Shown: positions 52,581 to 60,733, counted from the stretch's first letter. The stretch: DNA of 64,000 bases from Nocardia terpenica (GCF_013186535.1 NZ_JABMCZ010000001.1:1798001-1862000), one strand, 5' to 3'. The notes: generated from the letters alone by a model not told the origin. Translations and numbers: made by a program.

Positions 52581-53329
52581 AGCCCACGGCGGTCCTGACG
52601 GGCGCCTCGAGGGGGATCGGCGCGGCGGTGCTGGAAAGCCTGGTCGAGGACGGCCATCACTGCCTCGTCATCGGTCGGACTGAGCCCGAAACCGTCGGCG
52701 CCGCCGTCGATTTCCTGTCCGCCGATCTGTCCGATCGGGCCACCGTGGCCGCCCTGCCCGCCGAGGTGATGTCCTCGCTCGACCGGCGCGGTGGTCCCGC
52801 CGCGGTGCTGGTGAACAATGCGGGTGGCGGATACCCCTGTCCCGCGGACGTTCTCGATCCGGAGACCGCCGCCGCCGAGGTCACCCTGAATCTGCTCGCC
52901 CCGATGATGCTGGTGCGCGCCGTGCTGCCCGGCATGATCGCGGCCGGTGCCGGCACGATCGTCAATGTCGCGTCGACGGCGGAGCGGCCGGGCGTGCCGT
53001 ATCTGCATGCCTACAGCGCCAGCAAATCCGGATTGGTCGCCTACACCCAGAGCCTCGCGGCCGAGGTGGCGCCGAAGGGAATCCGGGCCAACTGCGTCTG
53101 TCCGGGGGCGGTGGCCACGGAGATGGCGGCGACCGGCCGGGCGGAGCTGGCCCGATTACACGGTCTCGCGCCGGGCGGCTACGAGGCGGAGATGGCCCGG
53201 CGCACCGGACTCGACCGCCTGCTGGATCCGCGGGAGGTCGCCGCCGCCGTTCGCTGGCTGTGCTCCGCCGAGAGCGGGGCCGTCAACGGTCAGACCATCA
53301 ATGTGTGCGGAACGCTCTCGATGAGGTGA
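52577..53329 (+). CDS. SDR-family oxidoreductase of the cluster
   Basis: A 250-residue short-chain dehydrogenase. TGASRGIG is at 8-15, LVNNAGGG at 78-85, and the catalytic residues are Ser133, Tyr146 and Lys150 (YSASK). It likely reduces a ketone, perhaps the product of the ThDP enzyme just upstream, to which it is coupled (ATGA). Residue 194 is encoded by a TTA codon (53156-53158), rare at this GC content. The ending AVNGQTINVCGTLSMR is typical for the family. Confidence 0.93.
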   Translation: MKPTAVLTGASRGIGAAVLESLVEDGHHCLVIGRTEPETVGAAVDFLSADLSDRATVAALPAEVMSSLDRRGGPAAVLVNNAGGGYPCPADVLDPETAAAEVTLNLLAPMMLVRAVLPGMIAAGAGTIVNVASTAERPGVPYLHAYSASKSGLVAYTQSLAAEVAPKGIRANCVCPGAVATEMAATGRAELARLHGLAPGGYEAEMARRTGLDRLLDPREVAAAVRWLCSAESGAVNGQTINVCGTLSMR

Positions 53330-53334
53330 AACAG

Positions 53335-53715
53335 ATGTCATTCCAACGTATTCGGATCGACGATGCCCTCCTGCCCGCCGTCGTCGAGATGTTCGACGAG
53401 CTCGGCGAGCCCGTCCAGGTACTCACGCCCGACAGCGACCGGCCACTGGTCGTGCACCACATCATGGGGCAGGTCACCCTGATCGCGGGCGGTACCGGAT
53501 ACGTCCTGATGGACGACGCGGAGTTCGCGGTGGGACCGGGGGATCTGCTGGTGCTGTCGCCGCGGTGCCGACACTCGTTCTACTGTCCGGAGGGCGAATT
53601 GACGCTGCGGCACTGGCATTGGCCGCAGCGGGAGTTGCACACCGACCGCACCATTCTCCGCGACGTCGCACCGTTCACCGCCGGAAGTCCGGCAGGTGAG
53701 GTCGATGCTCGATAA
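53335..53715 (+). CDS. Cupin-domain protein
   Basis: A 126-residue small cupin. The two cupin motifs are visible: PLVVHHIMGQVTLIAGGTGY with a His pair, and the second, VGPGDLLVLSPRCRHSFYCP, with the conserved Gly-x-Gly-Asp and His. It may bind a metal and act as isomerase, epimerase or dioxygenase, or it may be a sensor; sequence alone does not decide. The ATG at 53335 is 5 bases after the SDR stop. The stop lies 8 bases inside the next gene. Confidence 0.85.
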   Translation: MSFQRIRIDDALLPAVVEMFDELGEPVQVLTPDSDRPLVVHHIMGQVTLIAGGTGYVLMDDAEFAVGPGDLLVLSPRCRHSFYCPEGELTLRHWHWPQRELHTDRTILRDVAPFTAGSPAGEVDAR

Positions 53716-54964
53716 CCCGGCGGCGCGCGGCTACGCCGCCCCGCTGCGAATACTGCTGGTGAACGGCAATTTCGCGGACGGAACCGTCGGCGGGACGCAG
53801 CGGTTCAGCTGGAATCTCGCGCGGTGGCTGATCGAACGCGGTCATGTGGTCGGGGTGCTGTGCCAGGGCGAACGCGACGAGGCGGAGACCGTGCACGGCA
53901 TCCGGGTCTACCGCGTCCGCCCGCCGGCGCTGGGCACACCGCGCGGCGACCGGCTCGGCGTGGCGAATGCCACGCTGGCCGTGCACAATCCGGGTGTCGC
54001 CCCGAAGGTGTCCGCCGCGCTGCGGGAGTTCCGCCCGGATGTCTGCCACATCCAGATGTTGCGCCGGTTGACCTTCGCCACGCTGGCCGCGATCCGGCGG
54101 CACCGCGTACCGATCGTGCAGACCGTGCACGAGCTGTTCTCGCTCTGGAATTTCAATCCCTACCGCGGCATCCATCCCGACTGGGACACGATGTCGTCGC
54201 GCCCGCCGTGGACGGTGCGCCGCCTCAAGCAGATTCATCGCCGGCTCTCGGCCGGGGTCGCCCACGTGTGCGCGCCCTCCGAACTGGCCATGCGGGCCTA
54301 TCGGGACGACGGCTACTTCCGCGACGTTCCCGGCACGGTCGTACCCAATGCCGTGCCGTGGGAATGGGGTACGCCGCGGGCGGCCGTGCGCCGTCGCATC
54401 GCGGCACTGGGGCACGGCGCGGAGCCGACCCGATTTCTCTATCTGGGGCGGGTGGACTACTACAAGGGCGTCGAATGCCTGCTGGATGCCTTGGCGGCGG
54501 TGCCGGACAACGACATTCGGCTCCACGTGGCGGGCACGGGCATGCTGGAACCACGGGTGCGGGCGGCCGCGGCGAAGGACGGCCGGATCGTGGTGCACGG
54601 CGCGGTCGACGGCGAGCACCGGCGTGCCCTGCTCGCGGAGGCCGATGCGCTCGTCTGCCCGTCGACGTCACCGGAGACCTTCGGACTGGTTGTGCTGGAG
54701 GCGTTCTGCGCCGGTTTGCCCGTCATCGCGAGCCGGGTCGGCGCGCTCCCGGAACTCGTCCGGCACGACGAGAACGGCCTGCTGGTCGCCCCCGGGTCGC
54801 CGGACGAGCTGGCATCGGCCCTGCGCGCGCTCCGCGAACCGTCCCGCCGGGCAGGGTTGCTGACCCGCGTGGCCGACAAGGCCGAGGAGTTTTCTCCGGA
54901 CCGTTTCATCGACACACAGATCGGGATCTATCGCACGGTCGTGTCCGCCTCCGGCGGGCACTGA
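53705..54964 (+). CDS. GT4-family glycosyltransferase, MshA-like
   Basis: A 419-residue GT-B enzyme. LRILLVNGNFADGTVGGTQR at the N-terminus is the acceptor-side glycine loop. FLYLGRVDYYKGVECLLDAL near 244 and VCPSTSPETFGLVVLEAFCA near 320, with the E(x7)E motif EAFCAGLPVIASRVGALPE-like, bind the sugar nucleotide. The type includes MshA, which adds GlcNAc to inositol phosphate, and aminoglycoside enzymes such as BtrM. A PIG-L/LmbE deacetylase in the same cluster supports GlcNAc transfer. ATG at 53705; GTG at 53696 is possible. Confidence 0.92.
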   Translation: MLDNPAARGYAAPLRILLVNGNFADGTVGGTQRFSWNLARWLIERGHVVGVLCQGERDEAETVHGIRVYRVRPPALGTPRGDRLGVANATLAVHNPGVAPKVSAALREFRPDVCHIQMLRRLTFATLAAIRRHRVPIVQTVHELFSLWNFNPYRGIHPDWDTMSSRPPWTVRRLKQIHRRLSAGVAHVCAPSELAMRAYRDDGYFRDVPGTVVPNAVPWEWGTPRAAVRRRIAALGHGAEPTRFLYLGRVDYYKGVECLLDALAAVPDNDIRLHVAGTGMLEPRVRAAAAKDGRIVVHGAVDGEHRRALLAEADALVCPSTSPETFGLVVLEAFCAGLPVIASRVGALPELVRHDENGLLVAPGSPDELASALRALREPSRRAGLLTRVADKAEEFSPDRFIDTQIGIYRTVVSASGGH

Positions 54965-54989
54965 TCCGACAATCCAACAGGAGGTCAGG

Positions 54990-56090
54990 GTGGTTGTACA
55001 GCACACCGAGTCCTATGCCGAACTCAAACGACGCAATGCGGAACTGAACCAGCAGGAGGTCCGGGCGGGTCTGGTCGAGCTTTCGAGCCTGCCTCGCTAC
55101 ATCATGGTGGAGCTCACCCAGGGCTGTAATCTGCACTGCCCGATGTGCCGCCCGGCCTCGATCGGCTACCGGGAACGCGAAATGGACCGGTCCATTTTCC
55201 GGCAAGCCACCGAATTATTGTTTCCCGCAGCGGAAATGGTGGACATCCGGGGCTGGGGCGAGAGCCTGCTGGCGCCGGACATCGACGACATCCTCGACAC
55301 CGTGCGGTACTACGGGGCGCGGTGCCGGATCGTCACCAACCTCTCGCTGAAGCGACGCAAGGCCATGGATCGGCTGGTCGAGATGGACGCGATGATCGAC
55401 GTCTCGCTCGACGCGGCCACGCAGGAGGTGCTCGACCTCAGCCGGACCGGCGCGAAGTTCACGATCATCGACGAGAACCTGCGCCGGATCGCGGCGCAGC
55501 TGCGGGCCCGGGACTCGATCGACTCGTTGCGGATCGTCGCCACCGTGCAGGCCTGCACGGTCGACAGCCTGGTCGGCCTGGTCGACTACGCGAACGACGC
55601 CGGTGTCCGCCATATCGTGCTCAACGAGGTCACCCTCGGTGAGGACGATCCGAACTCGCTCACGGGGCTGGACGACAGGGTGGACGCGGCGGTGCACGCG
55701 GCCTCGGTCCGGGCGGGCGAGCTCGGGGTCGAACTCTTCGCGGGCACCACGCTGGGCACGTGCGTGGGGCTGAAGAAGAACGTCCCGTTCTGCGTTCATC
55801 CGTGGTCGTACGCCACCATCGGCTACGACGGAAGCGTCGGGTACTGCGACCATTTGATCGGCCCCATGATGAAGCATTCGGGCATGGGCGATCTCACGAA
55901 ACAGGGATTCGACGAGATATGGAACGGGCCGGAATGGCTCGGATTGCGCCGGTGGCACGCCGACGGGCACACGACCGACGTTCCGGCCTATCACCCGTGC
56001 TTCGAATGCTATCGGCACCGCAACGTCGATTTCGAGGACGTGTTCGAGCCTCGGTTGGAGCGGTACCGGCTGTCGGTGACCCCGGTGTGA
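54990..56090 (+). CDS. Radical SAM enzyme with SPASM/twitch-type C-terminus
   Basis: A 366-residue radical SAM protein. The SAM-cleaving cluster is held by CNLHCPMC (Cys46, Cys50, Cys53) after YIMVELTQG. C-terminal cysteines Cys258, Cys268, Cys286, Cys337 and Cys340, in segments FCVHPWSYATIGYDG, GYCDH and CFECY, fit auxiliary Fe-S binding of the SPASM/twitch type. No precursor peptide is near, so a sugar or small-molecule substrate is likely. BtrN in butirosin synthesis is a precedent: it oxidises an amino-cyclitol. Residue 76 uses a TTA codon (55215-55217). AGGAGGTC precedes the GTG. Confidence 0.92.
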   Translation: MVVQHTESYAELKRRNAELNQQEVRAGLVELSSLPRYIMVELTQGCNLHCPMCRPASIGYREREMDRSIFRQATELLFPAAEMVDIRGWGESLLAPDIDDILDTVRYYGARCRIVTNLSLKRRKAMDRLVEMDAMIDVSLDAATQEVLDLSRTGAKFTIIDENLRRIAAQLRARDSIDSLRIVATVQACTVDSLVGLVDYANDAGVRHIVLNEVTLGEDDPNSLTGLDDRVDAAVHAASVRAGELGVELFAGTTLGTCVGLKKNVPFCVHPWSYATIGYDGSVGYCDHLIGPMMKHSGMGDLTKQGFDEIWNGPEWLGLRRWHADGHTTDVPAYHPCFECYRHRNVDFEDVFEPRLERYRLSVTPV

Positions 56091-56836
56091 ATCCGATGGA
56101 ACTGCAACTGATCGACGATCTGCCGCTGTTCGCGGCCAACGCGCGCCAGGCGCACGCCCGCCTGGCCGTCGAGCAGACCATGGCGGCCGCCGCCACCGAC
56201 CTGCCCGCCGCCCTGCGCTACATCCCCTACCGGGAGCTGGTCGAATGGTGGTTGGGCAATGCCAGGATTCGCGCGGATCGGTTCGTCCTGGTGGGGGCGC
56301 GACCGGCCCTGTTGAACGCGGCCGGGGCGGTCGCATCGCACAGCGGCGCGATCGTCCAGGTGAAGGTGCGGCGGGAATTGGACCCGGCCGGACACACCGT
56401 GGCCGCACGGGTTCCGGCGGCCTTCGACACCGCGCTCGCGGAGCTGTCGGGCACCGCCGCCGAGGTCTGCGTGATCGACGACGTGCTGATGTCGGGCCAT
56501 ACGCTCTCGGCGGTGGTGGATCGCATCCGCGCCGCCGCGCCCGCCGCATCGATCTCGATCCGGCTCTTCCTCGAAAACGCGTTCGCGGGCCGGGAATTTC
56601 GGGCACGCCACCCGGACATGCCGATCCAGTCCGCGCGCCGGGTGGATTACCGGCCGGTCGCCGAGGGCACCGCGATCTTTCTGCGCGATCTGTTGTACGG
56701 GACGTTGCGGGGCAAGGAGTTCCTGGATCAGTCGGACCTGCTGCGGCCGTTCTTCGGCAGCGATCTGGGCCCGTTCCATGCGCTGCGCGCGACGATCGAT
56801 GGCGTCGCGCGGCCGTCGCCGATCGGATCGCGATGA
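56087..56836 (+). CDS. Phosphoribosyltransferase
   Basis: A 249-residue type I phosphoribosyltransferase. The PRPP-binding loop is VIDDVLMSGHTL (129-140), preceded by hood-domain residues VQVKVRRELDPAG. N-terminal YIPYRELVEWW has no match to purine or pyrimidine salvage enzymes that I recognise. With a HAD phosphatase immediately downstream (ATGA), the pair mirrors BtrL/BtrP and their neomycin equivalents, which attach phosphoribose to an aminoglycoside core and remove the phosphate. GTG at 56087 overlaps the radical SAM stop; ATG at 56096 would shorten it by three residues. Confidence 0.9.
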   Translation: MNPMELQLIDDLPLFAANARQAHARLAVEQTMAAAATDLPAALRYIPYRELVEWWLGNARIRADRFVLVGARPALLNAAGAVASHSGAIVQVKVRRELDPAGHTVAARVPAAFDTALAELSGTAAEVCVIDDVLMSGHTLSAVVDRIRAAAPAASISIRLFLENAFAGREFRARHPDMPIQSARRVDYRPVAEGTAIFLRDLLYGTLRGKEFLDQSDLLRPFFGSDLGPFHALRATIDGVARPSPIGSR

Positions 56837-57525
56837 CGGTGCGGCCGTCGCTGGCCGCCGTCGTGCTGGACTTCGACGGGCTCGTCCTCGATACCGAAAC
56901 CACCCTGTGGCGGGCCTGTTCGGAGCAGTGCGGTGAGCTGGGGATGCGTATCGATCGCGACCGCTATCGGTCGTTGATCGGCGCGGCGCTTCCGCCGGAG
57001 GAATTCCTCCGGCGGATCCTGCCCCACCCGGTCGAGGTGGACCTGACCGCGCTGGCCGCGGCCGTCCGCGCGCGCAATCAGCGGCTGGCCGACGCGGAGG
57101 ACGCGCTGCCCGGCGTCCGGGCACTGGTGGACGAGGCGGTGGCGGCCGCGGTGCCGCTGGCGGTGGCCTCCAGCTCGCGCCGCGAGTGGGTGGTGGGCCA
57201 CCTGCGTCGGCTGGGCCTGTTGTCGTCGTTGTCCGCGGTGGTGTGCCGCGAGGATGTGGACGCCCGCAAACCCGCACCGGACCTTCATCTTTCGGCCGCA
57301 CGGCGGCTCGGCGCGCGACCGGAGGAAATCCTCGCGCTCGAGGATTCGGTGATCGGGGCCGCCGGCGCCCGAGCGGCCGGGTTGCGCAGCGTGATCGTGC
57401 CGGGGCCGCTGACGTCGGTGGATCCGGATCCGGCTCAGGCCCGGCTGCCCACCCTCGCCGGTCGGGGGCTGGCGGAGTTGGCGGCGCTGGTCGGGCTCGA
57501 CCCGGCGCGGCCGTCGGCCCGATAG
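56833..57525 (+). CDS. HAD-superfamily phosphatase
   Basis: A 230-residue HAD hydrolase with a beta-phosphoglucomutase-like cap. Motif I is LDFDGLVLDTE with nucleophile Asp13, motif II is AVASSSRREWV, motif III is ARKPAPDLHL, and motif IV is ALEDSVIGAAGA. It is coupled to the phosphoribosyltransferase by ATGA. The simplest role is removal of the 5-phosphate from a ribosylated intermediate. Its stop lies 3 bases from the convergent deacetylase stop. Confidence 0.92.
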   Translation: MTVRPSLAAVVLDFDGLVLDTETTLWRACSEQCGELGMRIDRDRYRSLIGAALPPEEFLRRILPHPVEVDLTALAAAVRARNQRLADAEDALPGVRALVDEAVAAAVPLAVASSSRREWVVGHLRRLGLLSSLSAVVCREDVDARKPAPDLHLSAARRLGARPEEILALEDSVIGAAGARAAGLRSVIVPGPLTSVDPDPAQARLPTLAGRGLAELAALVGLDPARPSAR

Positions 57526-57528
57526 CGG

Positions 57529-58293
57529 CTACCCGAATCTCCGTGCGGGCCGGAGAAGTTCGAGGGTGCGCGGCCGGGACAGCGCGTGCCGACGCAGCAG
57601 TTCCGGCCAGTTCGGCTCGTCCGGCCACAGCACCCCGATCTGGGAGCGGTATTCGCCGACGGCGCGGAGCTTCCGGTCCAGGTGCCGCTCGTTCGTCGCG
57701 GCCACGGTGACGGCCTCGGCCTGCCCCGGATCGTGTTCCTCCAGCGCATAGGGCAGGTCCTCCCAGAGCAGCGGAGAGCGATCGGTCGCGTGGCATGCGG
57801 TCAGGACCGCGTCCACCGTGAGGCGATGGTCGATGTGGCCGCCCGTGGCGGCGCAGGTCAGGACCGACACCGGGTCGAGCTCCGTCAGCACTCGGAGCAG
57901 AGCGTCGTCGAGCGACCGCCGCAGCCCGGGGTCGTCGGGCAGATCCGGCTCGAACAGCGCACCGGATCGGTAACACAGCGGCTGCCCGTCGACCCTGCGA
58001 TAAATTCCGTCCGGAAAACCGAGATGCACGGCCGCGCAGCCGAGTACGTCCAGGGCTCGCCGGTCTTCCTCGCGCCGTTCGGCGACCGCGTCCGCCCCGA
58101 GCCCGCAGTGGCGGTGGAAGGCCACGGCCGCCGGTGTGAGCGGCCGCGGCGGATCGCCCGCGAAGACGGTGCAGACCACGACGCGTCGGCCGGACTCCGT
58201 CAGGGCGGCGAGCGTCGCGCCCACGGAGAGGACGGCATCGTCGAGATGCGGCGAGACGGCGAGGATCGGCCGACCGCGGTTCTCGGCGCTCAT
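57529..58293 (-). CDS. LmbE/PIG-L N-acetylglucosaminyl deacetylase-like protein
   Basis: A 254-residue zinc deacetylase of the MshB/BtrD/LmbE group. The zinc and catalytic residues appear in SPHLDDAVLS (His16, Asp18, Asp19) and GGHIDH (His153, Asp155, His156). Known members remove acetyl from GlcNAc units in mycothiol, butirosin and teicoplanin pathways. It is last in the SARP-exporter operon (ATGA overlap with the permease) but belongs functionally with the GT4. Its ATG at 58293 is preferred over longer frames that run into the permease gene. Confidence 0.93.
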   Translation of the reverse strand: MSAENRGRPILAVSPHLDDAVLSVGATLAALTESGRRVVVCTVFAGDPPRPLTPAAVAFHRHCGLGADAVAERREEDRRALDVLGCAAVHLGFPDGIYRRVDGQPLCYRSGALFEPDLPDDPGLRRSLDDALLRVLTELDPVSVLTCAATGGHIDHRLTVDAVLTACHATDRSPLLWEDLPYALEEHDPGQAEAVTVAATNERHLDRKLRAVGEYRSQIGVLWPDEPNWPELLRRHALSRPRTLELLRPARRFG

Positions 58294-59108
58294 GCGGGGT
58301 TCGTCGCTCGACGCTGGAATCCCCACAGACCGACGGCGCCGCAGAGCGCGAGCCACAGCGCGATCATGAGCACGCAGATCCAGCTCGCGATGTGTGGCAC
58401 GCCGGGCACCAGGGCCGCCCGCATGGTCTCGCTCACGTAGGTCAGCGGATTGAGCGTGGTGAGCCACTGGAACCACGGGATGTGTTCCAGTGACGGCCAC
58501 GGGTATTGGCTGCACCCGGTGAACAGCACCGGGGTGATGATCACCGCGAAGACGACGTTGATCTGATTCGGCGGAACGAGAGTTCCGAGCACCATGCCCA
58601 GCGAGGCGCCGACCAGGCTGCCGAGCAGCAAGGTCACCACCAGCAGCGGGAGTCCTTGGGCGCGAAGCGGTATCGAGCCCAGCATGAGCAGGCCGATCGG
58701 AAATACCAGAATGCCCGTCAGCACGCCGCGCAGCGCTCCGAACAGAATCTTCTCCGTCGCGACCAGCGCGAGTGGAATCGGTGCCAGCAGCCGGTCCTCG
58801 ATCTCCTTGGCCACCGCGAAGTCGATCGCCAGCGGCATTCCGGTGCCCTGCAGGCTCGTCAGCATCGCCGACATGGCGATGGTTCCGGGAAACAGCAGAT
58901 CGGAGTAGTGGGCGTCGGCGAATCCGAGTGTCGTGATCACATGCCCGAAGACGAACAGCAGGAACAACGGCTGCAGCGCCACCTGCGCCAGGAAACCCGG
59001 CAGGTCCCGGCCGGTCACGTAGATGTCGCGCAGCAGGATGGCGAGAAAGGACCGGTGATAGGGAAAGGCGGTCTGCGCGCCGATCTCCCCGGTGACCGCG
59101 GTGCTCAA
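58290..59108 (-). CDS. ABC-2 type exporter permease (DrrB-like)
   Basis: A 272-residue membrane protein with six predicted helices. Typical segments are FLAQVALQPLFLLFVFGHVI, VATEKILFGALRGVLTGILV, LVGASLGMVLGTLVPPNQIN and a final LIALWLALCGAVGLWGF. The NQINVVFAVIITPVLFTGCS block and PWFQWLTTLNPLTYVSETMR are signatures of drug-export ABC-2 permeases (DrrB, NodJ). It overlaps the ATPase gene upstream and the deacetylase gene downstream by 4 bases each. It likely exports the cluster product and gives self-protection. Confidence 0.93.
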   Translation of the reverse strand: MSTAVTGEIGAQTAFPYHRSFLAILLRDIYVTGRDLPGFLAQVALQPLFLLFVFGHVITTLGFADAHYSDLLFPGTIAMSAMLTSLQGTGMPLAIDFAVAKEIEDRLLAPIPLALVATEKILFGALRGVLTGILVFPIGLLMLGSIPLRAQGLPLLVVTLLLGSLVGASLGMVLGTLVPPNQINVVFAVIITPVLFTGCSQYPWPSLEHIPWFQWLTTLNPLTYVSETMRAALVPGVPHIASWICVLMIALWLALCGAVGLWGFQRRATNPA

Positions 59109-59899
59109 CGAAGTGCCCTCCCCGTGTAATGAATGAAAACGTCTTCCAGAGTGGGTGTTCCGGTGTGTGCCTCGGTCGGCACGCTCTCGGTCAGATTGCC
59201 CGGCGAGTCGAGCGCGAGCAGTCGGCCGTGGTCCATGATTCCCACCCGATCGGACAGCGTCGCGGCCTCGGTCATGTCGTGCGTGGTCAGCACGACGGTG
59301 ACGCCGCCGTCCTTCAGCTCTCGGATGCGCTCCCAGAGGAACAGCCGCGCGGCCGGGTCCAGGCCGGTGCTGGGCTCGTCGAGGAACAGGACCGTGGGGG
59401 AATGCATCATCGCCCGCGCGATCATCACGCGCTGGGCCTGCCCGCCGGACAGTCGATGCGGTCGTTCGTCGGCACGGTCGGCCAGGCCGAATTGTTCGAG
59501 CAGGCGGGCGCTTCGGGCGTCGCGCACGTCCGTGGGCACGCCGTGGTAGCGGGCGTGGAACAGCAGGTTCTGCCGGATCGACAGGGCCATATCGAGATTG
59601 CTGCGCTGCGGAACCACCGCGAGGTGGCGGCGCGCCAGGGCCGGGTGTCGCGCGACATCCACACCGGCCACCCGCGCGGTGCCCGAGGAGGGGCGTATGC
59701 GGGTGGTCAGTACGCCGACGGTACTGGTTTTTCCGGCGCCGTTGGGGCCGAGCAGGCCGAATATCTCGCCCGCGTCGACGGAGAAATCCAATCGGTCGAT
59801 CGCGGCGGTCGCGCTCTTCGGGTACTTCTTGACCAGATCTTTCACCACCACGGTACGGGTCGACAGGTCTGGTCTACCGTTCGCAGTCGTCTCGAGCAT
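59105..59899 (-). CDS. ABC exporter ATP-binding protein (DrrA-like)
   Basis: A 264-residue ABC ATPase. Walker A is GPNGAGKTST near 52, the signature is RLSGGQAQRVMIARAMMHSP near 149, Walker B is VLFLDEPSTGLDP near 170, and the H-loop is TTHDMTEA. The short C-terminal extension (HTGTPTLEDVFIHYTGRALR) is typical of DrrA-type daunorubicin exporters. It pairs with the ABC-2 permease through an ATGA overlap and starts 24 bases after the SARP stop. Confidence 0.95.
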   Translation of the reverse strand: MLETTANGRPDLSTRTVVVKDLVKKYPKSATAAIDRLDFSVDAGEIFGLLGPNGAGKTSTVGVLTTRIRPSSGTARVAGVDVARHPALARRHLAVVPQRSNLDMALSIRQNLLFHARYHGVPTDVRDARSARLLEQFGLADRADERPHRLSGGQAQRVMIARAMMHSPTVLFLDEPSTGLDPAARLFLWERIRELKDGGVTVVLTTHDMTEAATLSDRVGIMDHGRLLALDSPGNLTESVPTEAHTGTPTLEDVFIHYTGRALR

Positions 59900-59923
59900 G
59901 AAGGTCCGCTTCCGTCGGCCGTT

Positions 59924-60733
59924 TCAGGCGGTGCGCGAATGAATTTCGTGTCGAAGTACCCGCTGATGCGCCCGGCGCAATTCCGGGCCGGGATCCACCC
60001 CGAACTCTCGCTGTAGTTGAACGCGCAGGCCGTGAAAGACGCGCAGCGCGCCGACCTGGTTTCCGCTGCTGGCCAGCGCGATCATCAAGCGGGCGCAGAT
60101 TCCCTCGTGCAGTGGTTCGATGTGGACGGCTCGTTCGAGTGTCGGTAGCACCTCGGCGTCTCGCTCGAGGGCGTTGGCCGCCTGCGCCAGGCGAATTGCC
60201 GCCATCACGTATTCGTGCCGTAGCGCGACCGTCGCCGACATCGACGGACTGTCGAGCCGGACGTCGGTCAGAATATCTCCCCGCCACAGATCGACGGCCT
60301 CGCGCAGCGTGGCGAAGGCGATATCCGGATTCTCCTCGTCCCTGCGGGCGTCCGTGCTCTTCAGCAGTTCCCGAAATCGCAGCAGATCGAGTTGATCGGT
60401 ATCCGCGTTCAGCATGTATCCCTGCGCGGTGGACACGATGACTTCTCCACTCCCGCGGGGCCGGGGTCGTTGCTCCAGCTTGAGGCGCAGGCGGGCGATA
60501 TAGGTATGCACCAGATTCTGGACCGATGTGGGCGCGTGGTCGGCCCAGAGACTGTCGATTATCTCGGTCCGAGTGACCGGCTGATTGGGGTGCAACGCCA
60601 GCACGCCCAGCAGGGAGCGCTGTTTGGCGGGGCCGAGATCCACCAGCTTCGTGCCGCGGTATGCCAATAACGGTCCGAGGACGAAGAACCTGACTTTTTG
60701 GTCACCGGTATTCTGCGAGACACTTTCGTTCAT
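59924..60733 (-). CDS. SARP-family pathway-specific activator (BTAD domain)
   Basis: A 269-residue Streptomyces-antibiotic-regulatory-protein-type activator. The N-terminal OmpR-like winged helix runs from about 14 to 98 (VRFFVLGPLLAYRGTKLVDL, AKQRSLLGVLALHPNQPVTR, VHTYIARLRLKLEQ). The bacterial transcriptional activation domain follows from about 105 to 255, with the ending FGVDPGPELRRAHQRVLRHE. ATG at 60733 has an AAAGAG site; a GTG at 60775 would add 14 residues. It likely turns on both cluster operons. Base composition is lower in GC than the biosynthetic genes. Confidence 0.93.
   Translation of the reverse strand: MNESVSQNTGDQKVRFFVLGPLLAYRGTKLVDLGPAKQRSLLGVLALHPNQPVTRTEIIDSLWADHAPTSVQNLVHTYIARLRLKLEQRPRPRGSGEVIVSTAQGYMLNADTDQLDLLRFRELLKSTDARRDEENPDIAFATLREAVDLWRGDILTDVRLDSPSMSATVALRHEYVMAAIRLAQAANALERDAEVLPTLERAVHIEPLHEGICARLMIALASSGNQVGALRVFHGLRVQLQREFGVDPGPELRRAHQRVLRHEIHSRTA

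Larger units (their letters stand above)
44131..60733. other. Uncharacterised biosynthetic gene cluster
   Basis: Seventeen to eighteen genes form two convergent operons. The plus-strand operon (44131-57525) has 14 genes with overlaps or gaps under about 35 bases. The minus-strand operon (60733-57529) has SARP regulator, ABC ATPase, ABC permease and deacetylase. The two meet with three bases between stops. The content combines carrier-protein aminoacyl chemistry, two glycosyltransferases, a radical SAM enzyme, a phosphoribosyltransferase with a HAD phosphatase, and an amino-sugar deacetylase. I know no characterised cluster with this combination. Left and right limits are inferred from operon breaks and the regulator. 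Confidence 0.8.

Noticed and set aside
53335..53715. Cupin protein as a polyketide cyclase
   Set aside because: No polyketide synthase genes are present and sequence does not support a specific activity.
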